From assembly GCF_003350535.1 (NCBI RefSeq), contig NZ_QQBB01000002.1:492594-556593 (forward strand): 64,000 nucleotides of DNA. Direction: 5' to 3'. The notes beneath the pieces were generated by a model. That model searched no databases. It was given only the letters and a program-made list of their open reading frames with translations, and was not told the origin of the DNA. This DNA comes from Microvirga subterranea. GTDB lineage: Bacteria; Pseudomonadota; Alphaproteobacteria; Rhizobiales; Beijerinckiaceae. The translations under genes were made by a program, and so were the position numbers. Position 1 is the first letter of the stretch; each line of letters begins with the position of its first letter. Below, piece after piece: positions 19,065 through 26,806 of the stretch.

Positions 19065-19606
19065 CGGGGAGAGGCCACATTCCCATCCTGGCTCGGCACG
19101 ATCCGCCTCGTCCGAGGCGTCGTATCGGACGGGCTTGTCACGGTGCGATCGATTTTCTCGAGGGACGGCTCCTCCCGTCGGAGGGAAGGCGGCGGATCCG
19201 GTGGATAGGAAGCGGTCCGTCCGCTCCCGAGCGTGTAGAGGTATGACGCGATATGGCGCGCCTCCTCCTCCGTCAGGCCCTGGGCCGGCATGCCGGTCTG
19301 CGGCTTCAAGGCTACCGGATCCATGAGCCAGGCGATGAGGTAGCGGGGAGCGTTCGGCAGGAAACCCGCCAGAAGGTGCTGCTGCGAATAGTCCCTGAGT
19401 TCCGGCCCGACCCGGCCGCGCGCGCCTCTGATGCCAGCGATCGTGTGGCATGTGCCGCAACCATAGGTCTGGATGAGGTTGCGTCCCGTCTCGGGATTGG
19501 CGCCGTCGATCGTGAGGATCGCGGATCGATCCGCCGCCTCGCTGCAGGCGGCGAGGCATGTTGCTGCCAGGAAGATGGAGATGGGGAGGACGCAGCGCGT
19601 GATCAT
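19061..19606 (-). CDS. Lipoprotein cytochrome c
   Basis: Monoheme cytochrome c of about 181 residues with a lipoprotein signal (CLAAC, Cys21), heme motif CGTCH near residue 50 and likely axial methionine in QTGMPAQGL. The C-terminal third is proline- and arginine-rich and looks disordered. Encoded opposite to its neighbours between actF and the oxidase genes, it could carry electrons between alternative complex III and the caa3 oxidase, or act as an assembly-linked subunit; this is inference. The ATG at 19606 is chosen because it puts the lipobox at the right distance; a longer frame extends upstream. Confidence 0.85.
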   Translation of the reverse strand: MITRCVLPISIFLAATCLAACSEAADRSAILTIDGANPETGRNLIQTYGCGTCHTIAGIRGARGRVGPELRDYSQQHLLAGFLPNAPRYLIAWLMDPVALKPQTGMPAQGLTEEEARHIASYLYTLGSGRTASYPPDPPPSLRREEPSLEKIDRTVTSPSDTTPRTRRIVPSQDGNVASPR

Positions 19607-19880
19607 GGACCTGGATTTCAGGAGATGCGACGAGGAAACCGCCGGTTCGCTGCTCTGTTCCGACACGGATGCTCCCGTCCATGAGTGTTCTCGGCTACCG
19701 GAAGCGGTCTTCGGACGGTTACGATCACACGAACACGTGAACGAGCCTGTTTCCTCGGTAGAGACGGGAGCCACCGGCGTTTCGCGTAGGAACGGGCGGT
19801 GCTTCGCCGGAACGTCCGCGGAACCATCGGTCACGGTCAAGCTTTTCTGTTCAAGCTGCATACGGGGAAGCTAGGGCGGC
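19607..19880. promoter_or_regulatory. Divergent promoter region between cytochrome c and oxidase genes
   Basis: About 270 bases between the minus-strand lipoprotein cytochrome c and the plus-strand oxidase genes, so promoters for both are expected. I see no clear FixK box or strong -35/-10 pair. No terminator is visible. Confidence 0.3.
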
Positions 19881-20918
19881 ATGGAGCGGGAATCGACACG
19901 AGCACGCCCTTCGCGGGGGCGGCACTCCTGGGGCGCAAGCTCCGGGCCGCTTCTGCTCATCCCGTGCATTGCGATGCTTGCCGCCTGCAGCGGCGTGCAA
20001 TCGGCCCTCAATCCGGCCGGAGGAGATTCGCAACACCTTTATCGTCTCACAGTCGTGATGACGGTCGGCGGAACGTTGATCTTCATCGGTGTCACCGTGC
20101 TCCTCCTTTACGCGATCTACGCGCCGCCCGAGAGGCGGGCCTGGCTCGGAACGCGCCGCACGATCATCTATGGCGGTCTGGCCTTTCCGATCACGACCCT
20201 GTCGCTCCTTCTGCCTTATGGACTCATCGTCATGCGCGATACGGACGCGCCGTCTCCGGACGCGCTCCAGATCGAGGTCGTAGGCGAGCAATACTGGTGG
20301 CGCGTTCGCTATCCGGCGGAAGGCGGTCGACCTGATTTCGCCACCGCCAACGAGGTCGTGCTTCCCGTAGGCCGGCCGGTCAGCTTCACGCTCACGGCCG
20401 CGGATGTGATCCATAGCTTCTGGATTCCGAATCTCGGCGGCAAGGTCGACATGATCCCCGGCCGGGCGAACCGTCTCAGCTTCACGGCGGAGAGGACGGG
20501 CGTCTATCGCGGCGTCTGCGCCGAGTTCTGCGGCGACCAGCATGCCCGCATGGCGTTCGACGTCATCGTGCTGGATCCCGCGGAGTTCGATGCCTGGCGC
20601 GCGGCTCAAGCCTCCGGGGCGCAAGCGCCTGAGACGCCCTTTCTGGAGCGGGGGCGCACGCTGTTCCGGACGGGCGGCTGCGGCAATTGCCATGCCGTGC
20701 GCGGAACGGAGGCCGATGGTCAGTTCGGGCCGGACCTCACCCATGTGGGCAGTCGCCGCACGATCGGCGCCGGGCAGTTCCCGAACAACGTCGGCACGCT
20801 CGCGGGCTGGATCGCCAACACCCAGCACATCAAGCCGGGGGTTCGCATGCCCTCCTACGGCATGCTGTCCGGCGAGGATCTCCGCGCCGTGGCCGGGTAT
20901 CTGGAGAGCCTGAAATGA
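19881..20918 (+). CDS. coxB: Cytochrome c oxidase subunit II with fused cytochrome c (caa3 type)
   Basis: 345 residues. Lipoprotein-like signal with LAAC near residue 36, two membrane helices (about 55-80 and 95-115), then the CuA domain: His in ADVIHSFWIPN and the cluster CAEFCGDQHARM supply the copper ligands. A C-terminal cytochrome c domain (about 255-345) has CGNCH and a methionine in GVRMPSYG. This fusion defines caa3-type oxidases. The stop overlaps the next gene by four bases (ATGA). Confidence 0.95.
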   Translation: MERESTRARPSRGRHSWGASSGPLLLIPCIAMLAACSGVQSALNPAGGDSQHLYRLTVVMTVGGTLIFIGVTVLLLYAIYAPPERRAWLGTRRTIIYGGLAFPITTLSLLLPYGLIVMRDTDAPSPDALQIEVVGEQYWWRVRYPAEGGRPDFATANEVVLPVGRPVSFTLTAADVIHSFWIPNLGGKVDMIPGRANRLSFTAERTGVYRGVCAEFCGDQHARMAFDVIVLDPAEFDAWRAAQASGAQAPETPFLERGRTLFRTGGCGNCHAVRGTEADGQFGPDLTHVGSRRTIGAGQFPNNVGTLAGWIANTQHIKPGVRMPSYGMLSGEDLRAVAGYLESLK

Positions 20919-23482
20919 ACGTTCCGGAGACGCAGAAATCCTTCGGACGCGACGGCTCGGAGTTTCCGAACCCGCTCCCGCGGCCTAAGGATGAGCTTCA
21001 GAAACTGAAGAGGGCATGGGAACCGCCGAGAGGACTCAGCTTCATCACGGCCGTCAACAACACCTATGTGGGCCAGTGGTACGTCGGAACCGCATTCCTG
21101 TTCTTCGTTCTGGCGGGAATCCTCTCGCTGATCATGCGCGCCCAACTGGCCGCGCCGGAGAGCGATCTCGTCAGCCACAGCCTCTACAACCAGCTCTTCA
21201 CCATGCACGGCACGGTGATGATGTTCCTGTTCGCGGTCCCGGCCGTCGAGGCCGCGAGCGTTTATCTGCTTCCCAACATGCAGGCGGCGCGCGATCTCCC
21301 GTTCCCGCGGCTCTCGGCCTATGCCTTCTGGGCGTATTTCGTCGGCGGGCTGGTCTTCTTCACCACGATCTTCTTCGGGCTCGCGCCGAATTCCGGCTGG
21401 TTCATGTACCCGCCGCTCTCGAGCCTGAAGTACTCGCCGGCCGACAACGCCGATTGGTGGCTTCTCGGGATCGGGTTCATCGAGATTTCGGCCATCGCCG
21501 GCGCGATCGAGATCATCGTGGGCGTCATGAAGACGCGCGCCGTCGGCATGAGCCTGGACAAGATGCCGATCTACTCCTGGGCCATGCTGGTCTTCGCCGC
21601 GATGATCATCGTGGGCTTTCCGGCCATCATCCTCGGGACGCTGCTGCTCGAACTAGAGCGGGCGTTCGACTGGCCCTTCTTCATCGCGGAGCGGGGAGGG
21701 GACCCGCTCCTGTGGCAGCACCTGTTCTGGTTCTTCGGCCACCCGGAAGTGTACATCATCTTCATTCCGGCCACCGGTATGGTGTCGATGATCGTGCCAG
21801 CCATGGCGCAGACGCCCCTCGTCGGCTACCGCTTCATCGTCCTCGCCCTCGTGGCCACCGGGTTCCTGTCCTTCGGGCTGTGGGTTCACCACATGTTCGC
21901 CACCGGGCTGCCGAAGATGTCCCTGAGCTTCTTCTCGGCCGCCAGCACGGCCGTGGCGGTGCCGAGCGGCATCCAGGTCTTTGCCTGGATTGCCACCATC
22001 GCGTCGGGACGCATGAATCTGACGACGCCGTCGCTCTTCATCATCGGCTTCCTGTTCATCTTCACCCTCGGCGGGCTGACCGGCGTGATGGTCGCCATGG
22101 CGCCGTTCGACTGGCAGGCACACGACACCTACTTCATCGTCGCCCATCTCCACTATGTGCTCATCGGCGGCATGGTCTTCCCGCTCTTCGCGGCCTTCTA
22201 CTACTGGGTCCCCGTTGCGAGCACCCGGGCTCTGTCGGAATGTGTGGGCCGCTGGGTCTTCGGCTTGATGTTCGTGGGAGTGAACGTGACGTTCTTTCCC
22301 ATGCACATCACGGGCCTCATCGGCATGCCCCGCCGCGTCTATACGTATCCGGTCGGCATGGGTTGGGACGAACTCAATCTCATCTCCACCGTCGGGGCGT
22401 TCATGATCGCCGCCGGCGTGGCTCTGTTCATCTATGACATGATCCGGAACTTCCGACCGACGCTCGACGACAATGCCGGCAACGTCTGGAACGCCGGCAC
22501 CCTGGAGTGGCTGCCGAACAGCAATTACGGCACGCGCACCATTCCCGTCGTGAAGAGCCGCGAACCGCTCTGGGACCAGCCGGGCCTCGCCGACGACGTC
22601 GACGCAGGGCGCTACTACCTGCCGGGCACGGTGACCGGCGGACGCGAGACGCTCGTCACGAGTCCTTTCGATGCGCGCCCGCAATATATCCTACAGGTTC
22701 CCGGACCGGGTTGGCAGCCGTTCCTTGCCGCCGTCTTCACGGCTGCCTTCTTCCTGCTGCTGACCGTGAAGGCCGTCATTCTTTCCGCCATCTGCGGCGT
22801 GCTGGCCCTCGGCTTCGTGATCTGGTGGCTCTGGGAGACAGATCTTGGGCCGATCCGTCCCCCTGCCGATATCGGCGGAGGGCTCACGGTGCCGGTCTAT
22901 GTCACCGGATCCATGAATCATTCCTGGTGGGCCATGATCGCCCTCATGGTGGTGTGCGGGATGATCTTCACCTGCCTGGTGTTCTCTTACCTGTTCCTGT
23001 GGCTCGTGAACCCTGCCTCCTGGCCTCCGAGCGGAACGGTCATGCCCGGTTTCCTGCCCGGCAGTACCGCGGGCGGACTTTACGTCGCCTCCGCCATTCT
23101 CGTCGCGGTCGCAAGCCGACACCTGCGCGGCGACGACCGGCGAAGCCCCTCATCGGTGCCTCTCCTGCTGGCAGGGGCCGTCGTTCTGCTCGCAACCGGG
23201 TCCACGCTGGATCTTTGGACCCACTGGCAAACGGCCTTGAGCCCCAGTGCACATGCCTACGGCGCCGCCGTCTACGGGATCATCGCGTTTCAGATCCTGT
23301 TCGTCGGAACGAGCGTCATCATGGGCCTCTACACCATCGCGCGCTGGCTCGCCGGCAAGCTCGACAGCGTGCGGCGCGCCACCTTCGATAACACCATGCT
23401 GTTCTGGTACTACACCGTCGGGCAGGGGACCGCTGGGCTCCTGGTGGTGTACGGCTTCCCGAAGCTCGTCGGCGGAGCTTGA
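20915..23482 (+). CDS. Cytochrome c oxidase subunit I/III fusion
   Basis: Single chain of 855 residues with subunit I (about 1-560) fused to a subunit III-like part (about 590-855). Subunit I has the low-spin heme histidine in FTMHGTVMMF, the CuB/heme a3 site in FFGHPEVYII (GHPEVY, the A1-type D-channel glutamate and crosslinked tyrosine region), WVHHMFATGL, and the histidine pair in YFIVAHLHYVL. The linker carries a soluble stretch (FRPTLDDNAGNVWNAGTLEW). I/III fusions occur in caa3 enzymes such as that of Thermus. The ATG at 20915 overlaps the coxB stop; longer frames run inside coxB. Confidence 0.93.
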   Translation: MNVPETQKSFGRDGSEFPNPLPRPKDELQKLKRAWEPPRGLSFITAVNNTYVGQWYVGTAFLFFVLAGILSLIMRAQLAAPESDLVSHSLYNQLFTMHGTVMMFLFAVPAVEAASVYLLPNMQAARDLPFPRLSAYAFWAYFVGGLVFFTTIFFGLAPNSGWFMYPPLSSLKYSPADNADWWLLGIGFIEISAIAGAIEIIVGVMKTRAVGMSLDKMPIYSWAMLVFAAMIIVGFPAIILGTLLLELERAFDWPFFIAERGGDPLLWQHLFWFFGHPEVYIIFIPATGMVSMIVPAMAQTPLVGYRFIVLALVATGFLSFGLWVHHMFATGLPKMSLSFFSAASTAVAVPSGIQVFAWIATIASGRMNLTTPSLFIIGFLFIFTLGGLTGVMVAMAPFDWQAHDTYFIVAHLHYVLIGGMVFPLFAAFYYWVPVASTRALSECVGRWVFGLMFVGVNVTFFPMHITGLIGMPRRVYTYPVGMGWDELNLISTVGAFMIAAGVALFIYDMIRNFRPTLDDNAGNVWNAGTLEWLPNSNYGTRTIPVVKSREPLWDQPGLADDVDAGRYYLPGTVTGGRETLVTSPFDARPQYILQVPGPGWQPFLAAVFTAAFFLLLTVKAVILSAICGVLALGFVIWWLWETDLGPIRPPADIGGGLTVPVYVTGSMNHSWWAMIALMVVCGMIFTCLVFSYLFLWLVNPASWPPSGTVMPGFLPGSTAGGLYVASAILVAVASRHLRGDDRRSPSSVPLLLAGAVVLLATGSTLDLWTHWQTALSPSAHAYGAAVYGIIAFQILFVGTSVIMGLYTIARWLAGKLDSVRRATFDNTMLFWYYTVGQGTAGLLVVYGFPKLVGGA

Positions 23483-23844
23483 TGATGACCCGGCGACGCT
23501 TCTGGCAGGTCTTCATGATGCTGTGCGGCTTCATCATATGGGCCGTGCAGTTCACGCTCATCTACGGCGCCACCTCCACGACCTGCGCCCTGGAGGTCGC
23601 CGAGACGAGGCTGCTCGGGATCGGGATCGTTCCGGCGGTGATCGCCGCCGTGACGCTGGCAGCCTTCCTGTGCACGGCGGGCGTGTTGACTTATGCGCTC
23701 CGCGAGCACCGGCGCCTGCAGAGCGGAAATGCCGGGGTAACCGACATATTCCTGTCCCAGGCCGCTATCCTGATCAGCGCGTTCTCCATCGCCGCCATCG
23801 TCTGGCAGGGCCTTCCGGCGCTCATCCTGCCGGCCTGCGCCTGA
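23482..23844 (+). CDS. Small oxidase-associated membrane protein
   Basis: About 120 residues with three hydrophobic helices (about 8-28, 45-65, 90-115). No family recognised, but its ATG overlaps the stop of the oxidase I/III gene (TGATG), so it belongs to the oxidase operon. It could be a small structural subunit comparable to subunit IV or an assembly factor; there are no copper or heme motifs. Several methionine codons lie at the start, so the exact start may be 23482 or 23485. Confidence 0.75.
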   Translation: MMTRRRFWQVFMMLCGFIIWAVQFTLIYGATSTTCALEVAETRLLGIGIVPAVIAAVTLAAFLCTAGVLTYALREHRRLQSGNAGVTDIFLSQAAILISAFSIAAIVWQGLPALILPACA

Positions 23845-23888
23845 GGACGTAGCGCTACCGGTGGCGGTTTCCTGAACGTCGTTTTTGC

Positions 23889-24173
23889 GTGGCCATCAGG
23901 ATCACATCCGTTTATGAGCAGGGCGTTTGCCAGTGGGAGTTGCGAGGCGTGCCGGAGATCTATCGCATCGAGACGATTGCCCCTGAGGAGGATGGCGGTG
24001 GCGTCGTCCGACGGACGTTCGTTCGCGTCGACTCCCTCGAAGCGGCCATGGAACGAGCCAAACGTGTCTTCACGCGCGCACGTGTTCCTCAGGCCACAGG
24101 GCCCAAAGTGGAAGCCGTGCGGGTGCTGGACGGCGCCGGCTACGAGGTGTTTTCGCTGAGCTCGAGGGATTGA
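23889..24173 (+). CDS. Hypothetical small protein
   Basis: 94 residues from a GTG start, no recognised domain. The sequence is balanced and soluble (VYEQGVCQWELRGVPEIYRI, then charged helix LEAAMERAKRVFTRARV), and codon use resembles neighbouring genes, which supports a real product. No strong ribosome binding site is visible. It lies 44 bases after the oxidase operon and is convergent with the hydrolase gene. Confidence 0.5.
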   Translation: MAIRITSVYEQGVCQWELRGVPEIYRIETIAPEEDGGGVVRRTFVRVDSLEAAMERAKRVFTRARVPQATGPKVEAVRVLDGAGYEVFSLSSRD

Positions 24174-24204
24174 TCGAGCGGAGGCAACTCGGGCCGCTCC
24201 TGCC

Positions 24205-25059
24205 TCACATCGGCGGGAGAACCGGTTCGGTTGCCGCCATGATGCGCCCGTAGGCATCATGCATCGCCTGCGCGAATGCAGGACGATCATAAAGGTCGTT
24301 GTGCCCAGCATCGGCGATGGTGCGGTCGAAGACGAGCTTCGGCACAGCTTCACGCAATGCCGTGCTGCGCCGTTCCGGAACGACCGTATCCCGGCCGGCG
24401 ACGATCAGGGCGGTCGGTGTCCCGCTCCCGCGGAGGTACTCGGCCGTTTCGATGTGATGACGCAGGAAAAGGCGGACCGGGGCCCAAGGAAAATGGTCCG
24501 CCGCCAGAGACTTCAACGAGTCGAAGGGCGTCACCAGGATCTGCCCTGCGAGAGGCCGGTGCCGTGACAGATGAGCCGCGACTCCGCTGCCGATACTGAA
24601 GCCGACAACAATGACGGGTCTAGGATCCTCCCGCTGCAGATGATCGAAAATGGTGACTGCGTCCGCCAGGAGAGCGGCGGCACTCGGGTGCCCCTCGCTC
24701 GGCGAATAGCCGCGGTAGTGGAATGCGACGACCTCGGCTTCGGGAAACAGCGATCTCAGGTAAAGCGCCATCACGTCGGCGTTCCAGGCATTGCCCCCGA
24801 ATCCCAGAAGGAGCGGCCGGACGGCGTTGTCTGGTAGTGAGGAGGCAAGCCGGGTGCCGATGAGCCTCGGGCCTTCGGGCGTCCTTATCTCGATCCGCTC
24901 CGCTGCCTGAGGCAGGCCTGCTCGGCTTGCGGCGGCCATATCGACGGGAAAGAGCAGTTTGGTCTGGGCGGCTGCAATCGCAAAGGTCAGGCCCGCATAG
25001 AGAAGCCCGATCCCGATTGCGAGGTAAAGCATCCACATTGGAAGGGTCCGGTGCCGCAT
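24205..25059 (-). CDS. Alpha/beta hydrolase, membrane-anchored
   Basis: 284 residues, serine hydrolase of the BEM46/YfhR-like type. An N-terminal hydrophobic segment (MLYLAIGIGLLYAGLTFAIA) anchors it in the inner membrane with the catalytic domain probably in the periplasm. The nucleophile serine is in VGFSIGSG, the acid in VAGRDTVVP, and the histidine in DAGHNDLYD, giving a full triad. The oxyanion region is GFGGNAWN. Substrate unknown. Confidence 0.88.
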   Translation of the reverse strand: MRHRTLPMWMLYLAIGIGLLYAGLTFAIAAAQTKLLFPVDMAAASRAGLPQAAERIEIRTPEGPRLIGTRLASSLPDNAVRPLLLGFGGNAWNADVMALYLRSLFPEAEVVAFHYRGYSPSEGHPSAAALLADAVTIFDHLQREDPRPVIVVGFSIGSGVAAHLSRHRPLAGQILVTPFDSLKSLAADHFPWAPVRLFLRHHIETAEYLRGSGTPTALIVAGRDTVVPERRSTALREAVPKLVFDRTIADAGHNDLYDRPAFAQAMHDAYGRIMAATEPVLPPM

Positions 25060-25507
25060 GGGGAGGTAGTGGTTGCTGGTCGGAGATCCGATTGGAGAAA
25101 CGGCGGAATGTCACTCCGGCCGAGGCTCCGGCTGTTCCCGGCCATGACGGCCAAGCCTAGACAGAAAAAAGCAGGGCGTCACGCGATGTGAGCCCTGCTA
25201 GGGAGTAACCTAGGGAGTGATATGCATGGTCTCAAGCTGAAACTAGGATTCGTTCTGCGTCTTGCTCGGGGTCTCCGTGCTGTTGACTGCTATTTCAATT
25301 CAGCATCTCAGTCTATGTTCCGATTTACTTGCGTTTTTACGGAAAAAAATTCGTTAACATATGATAATCTGGGCTGTATTTACAAAAATACTTTGATACT
25401 GGAGGTTTCAGCAGCCTTTATTCCTGCAGAAAGGTCTTTCGCTATAGTCCATCGACGGCGCTGCCCTCGGACTATGCCCAACGAGCCTACCAAAGGGCTT
25501 GTGGACC
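25060..25507. other. Non-coding stretch with AT-rich island
   Basis: About 450 bases without a convincing gene. Roughly 25220-25450 is much more AT-rich than the rest of the window. It contains a 12-base-period direct repeat (CTAGGGAGT at 25198 and 25210) and is bounded on the left by a minus-strand terminator. A plus-strand frame from the ATG at 25222 has an AGGGAG ribosome site but runs antisense into the receiver gene, and I do not accept it as a gene. Confidence 0.5.
25165..25199 (-). terminator. Rho-independent terminator, minus strand
   Basis: AGCAGGGC (25170-25177) pairs with GCCCTGCT (25192-25199), and inner TCAC/GTGA extends the stem. Read on the minus strand it is followed by TTTTTT (25165-25170). 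It would end transcripts entering from the receiver gene at 25508-25894 after an unusually long AT-rich 3' region, or a separate small RNA. Confidence 0.75.
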
Positions 25508-25894
25508 CTAGGAGACCGGACTCAGGAGCTCTTCCAGAGTTCGGAGCACAGCCTGCCGGTCGATGGGTTTCTCCAGCCACGGCACGCCGCGGAGCTCGGA
25601 AGGCATGTCGGCCGTCGGCGGCAAAGCCGAGTAGAGCGCGAAGGGTATGCCGCGGCGCTTCAGCTCCCGGGCGAGATCGAGGCAATGACCATCCGCGAGC
25701 ATGATGTCCAGAAGGGCCAGATCGGGAGCTCCCGTCCGGAGCCAGCGCAGGGCCTTCTCCTTGCTCGGAAACGGGCCGGCAACGTCGAACCCGTTCTCCT
25801 CGAGATAGGCCTCGAGCGCGAGGCCGATCAGCATCTGATCCTCGACAATCATGCAAGTCGGGTGAGTCATGACCTCGGTTGCCGTTCCATCCAT
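25508..25894 (-). CDS. Single-domain response regulator (receiver)
   Basis: 128 residues, a CheY-like receiver without output domain. The acidic pocket is in MIVEDQ, the phospho-acceptor is Asp63 in LALLDIMLADG, the switch Ser/Thr in LYSALPP, and the lysine in WLEKPID. The sequence resembles receivers common in Rhizobiales. No histidine kinase is adjacent. The start may instead be the ATG at 25870 (MTHPTCM). About 300 AT-rich bases separate its stop from the next terminator. Confidence 0.85.
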   Translation of the reverse strand: MDGTATEVMTHPTCMIVEDQMLIGLALEAYLEENGFDVAGPFPSKEKALRWLRTGAPDLALLDIMLADGHCLDLARELKRRGIPFALYSALPPTADMPSELRGVPWLEKPIDRQAVLRTLEELLSPVS

Positions 25895-26202
25895 CTGCCG
25901 TCTCGGGCGAGCGCCGACGCTCCGGGGAACCTGAGCCGCCCTATCAGGTCGGGCAAGAGGTTCGGGTTCAGGACCAGCTTATGACCCGGGAACCATGAAA
26001 GTTCATTAACAAGAGATAACCTGAGCCAATCGAACCGGTGCCGGCCGTGTCGTCGAGCCAGTTCTGGCGGCAGAATAGGGTATTTTGATCCACCTCATGG
26101 AGGGCTGGCGAGGAATAGGGCATGGCGGCTGATGGCTGCCCTGGTGGAACATAGGTTTCCGATTGGCGGCCCGAAGGATACGCGGGTCATCGAGGCGAGG
26201 GC
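25895..26202. other. Intergenic region between divergent receiver and reductase genes
   Basis: About 300 bases with promoters for both neighbours expected. TTGATccacCTCAT at 26085-26098 matches the FNR/FixK consensus (TTGAT-N4-ATCAA) at 8 of 10 positions, about 105 bases upstream of the reductase gene; this is weak on its own. Nothing else recognisable. Confidence 0.35.
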
Positions 26203-26787
26203 ATGTCGCGCATTGCCATCATCCAAGGCCATCCTGCGCCCGGAGGCGGGCGCTTCTGCCATGCGCTCGCCCAGGCTTATGCAACTGGAGCCGCTGAGGG
26301 CGGGCACGACATCCGTCACGTCGACGTGGCTGAGCTCGACTTTCCGATGCTGCGCTCCAAGAGCGACTGGGAGGACGCGGCGCCTCCGGCTGCGATCGCG
26401 GGCGCGCAGGCCACGATCGCCTGGGCCGAGCACCTCGTCATCGTTTATCCCCTCTGGCTCGGTGGGATGCCGGCTCTGCTGAAGGGCTTTCTGGAGCAGG
26501 TTTTGCGCCCCAACTTCCTGGCCGGCACGTCGGAGCCCGGTGCAAGCTGGAAGACGACCCTGAAGGGCAGGTCGTCCCGCACGATCGTCACCATGGGGAT
26601 GCCGGCTTTCGTCTATCGCTGGTACTTCGGGGCGCATAGCCTGCGGAGCCTCAAGCGAAGCATTCTCGGACTGGTCGGGGTCGGTCCCAACCGGCACATG
26701 TTGATCGGTTCGGTGGAGACGATGAGCGTCGGCAAACGAAAGGCGCACCTCGACGCCGTCCGACGCCTCGGGTCGCGAGCGGTCTAG
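26203..26787 (+). CDS. Flavodoxin-fold NAD(P)H quinone reductase
   Basis: 194 residues, MdaB/KefF-like family. IIQGHPAPGGGRFCHALA near the N-terminus is the FMN phosphate-binding region, and YPLWLGGMPALLKGFLEQVL is the flavin-contact motif of these reductases, followed by the GMPAFVYRWYFGAHSLRSLKR segment of the family. It should reduce quinones by two electrons and protect from oxidative stress. The P-type ATPase gene starts 19 bases later, so they probably form one operon at the edge of the low-oxygen island. Confidence 0.85.
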   Translation: MSRIAIIQGHPAPGGGRFCHALAQAYATGAAEGGHDIRHVDVAELDFPMLRSKSDWEDAAPPAAIAGAQATIAWAEHLVIVYPLWLGGMPALLKGFLEQVLRPNFLAGTSEPGASWKTTLKGRSSRTIVTMGMPAFVYRWYFGAHSLRSLKRSILGLVGVGPNRHMLIGSVETMSVGKRKAHLDAVRRLGSRAV

Positions 26788-26806
26788 GCAGGCTCAAGGA
26801 GGATCG

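Noticed and set aside
25222..25704. Plus-strand frame with ribosome site in the AT-rich island
   Set aside because: It runs antisense through the receiver gene and its second half is typical shadow composition; no family features.
26085..26098. TTGATccacCTCAT as a FixK box
   Set aside because: Only 8 of 10 positions match and one arm is weak; kept as supporting context but not listed as its own regulatory feature.
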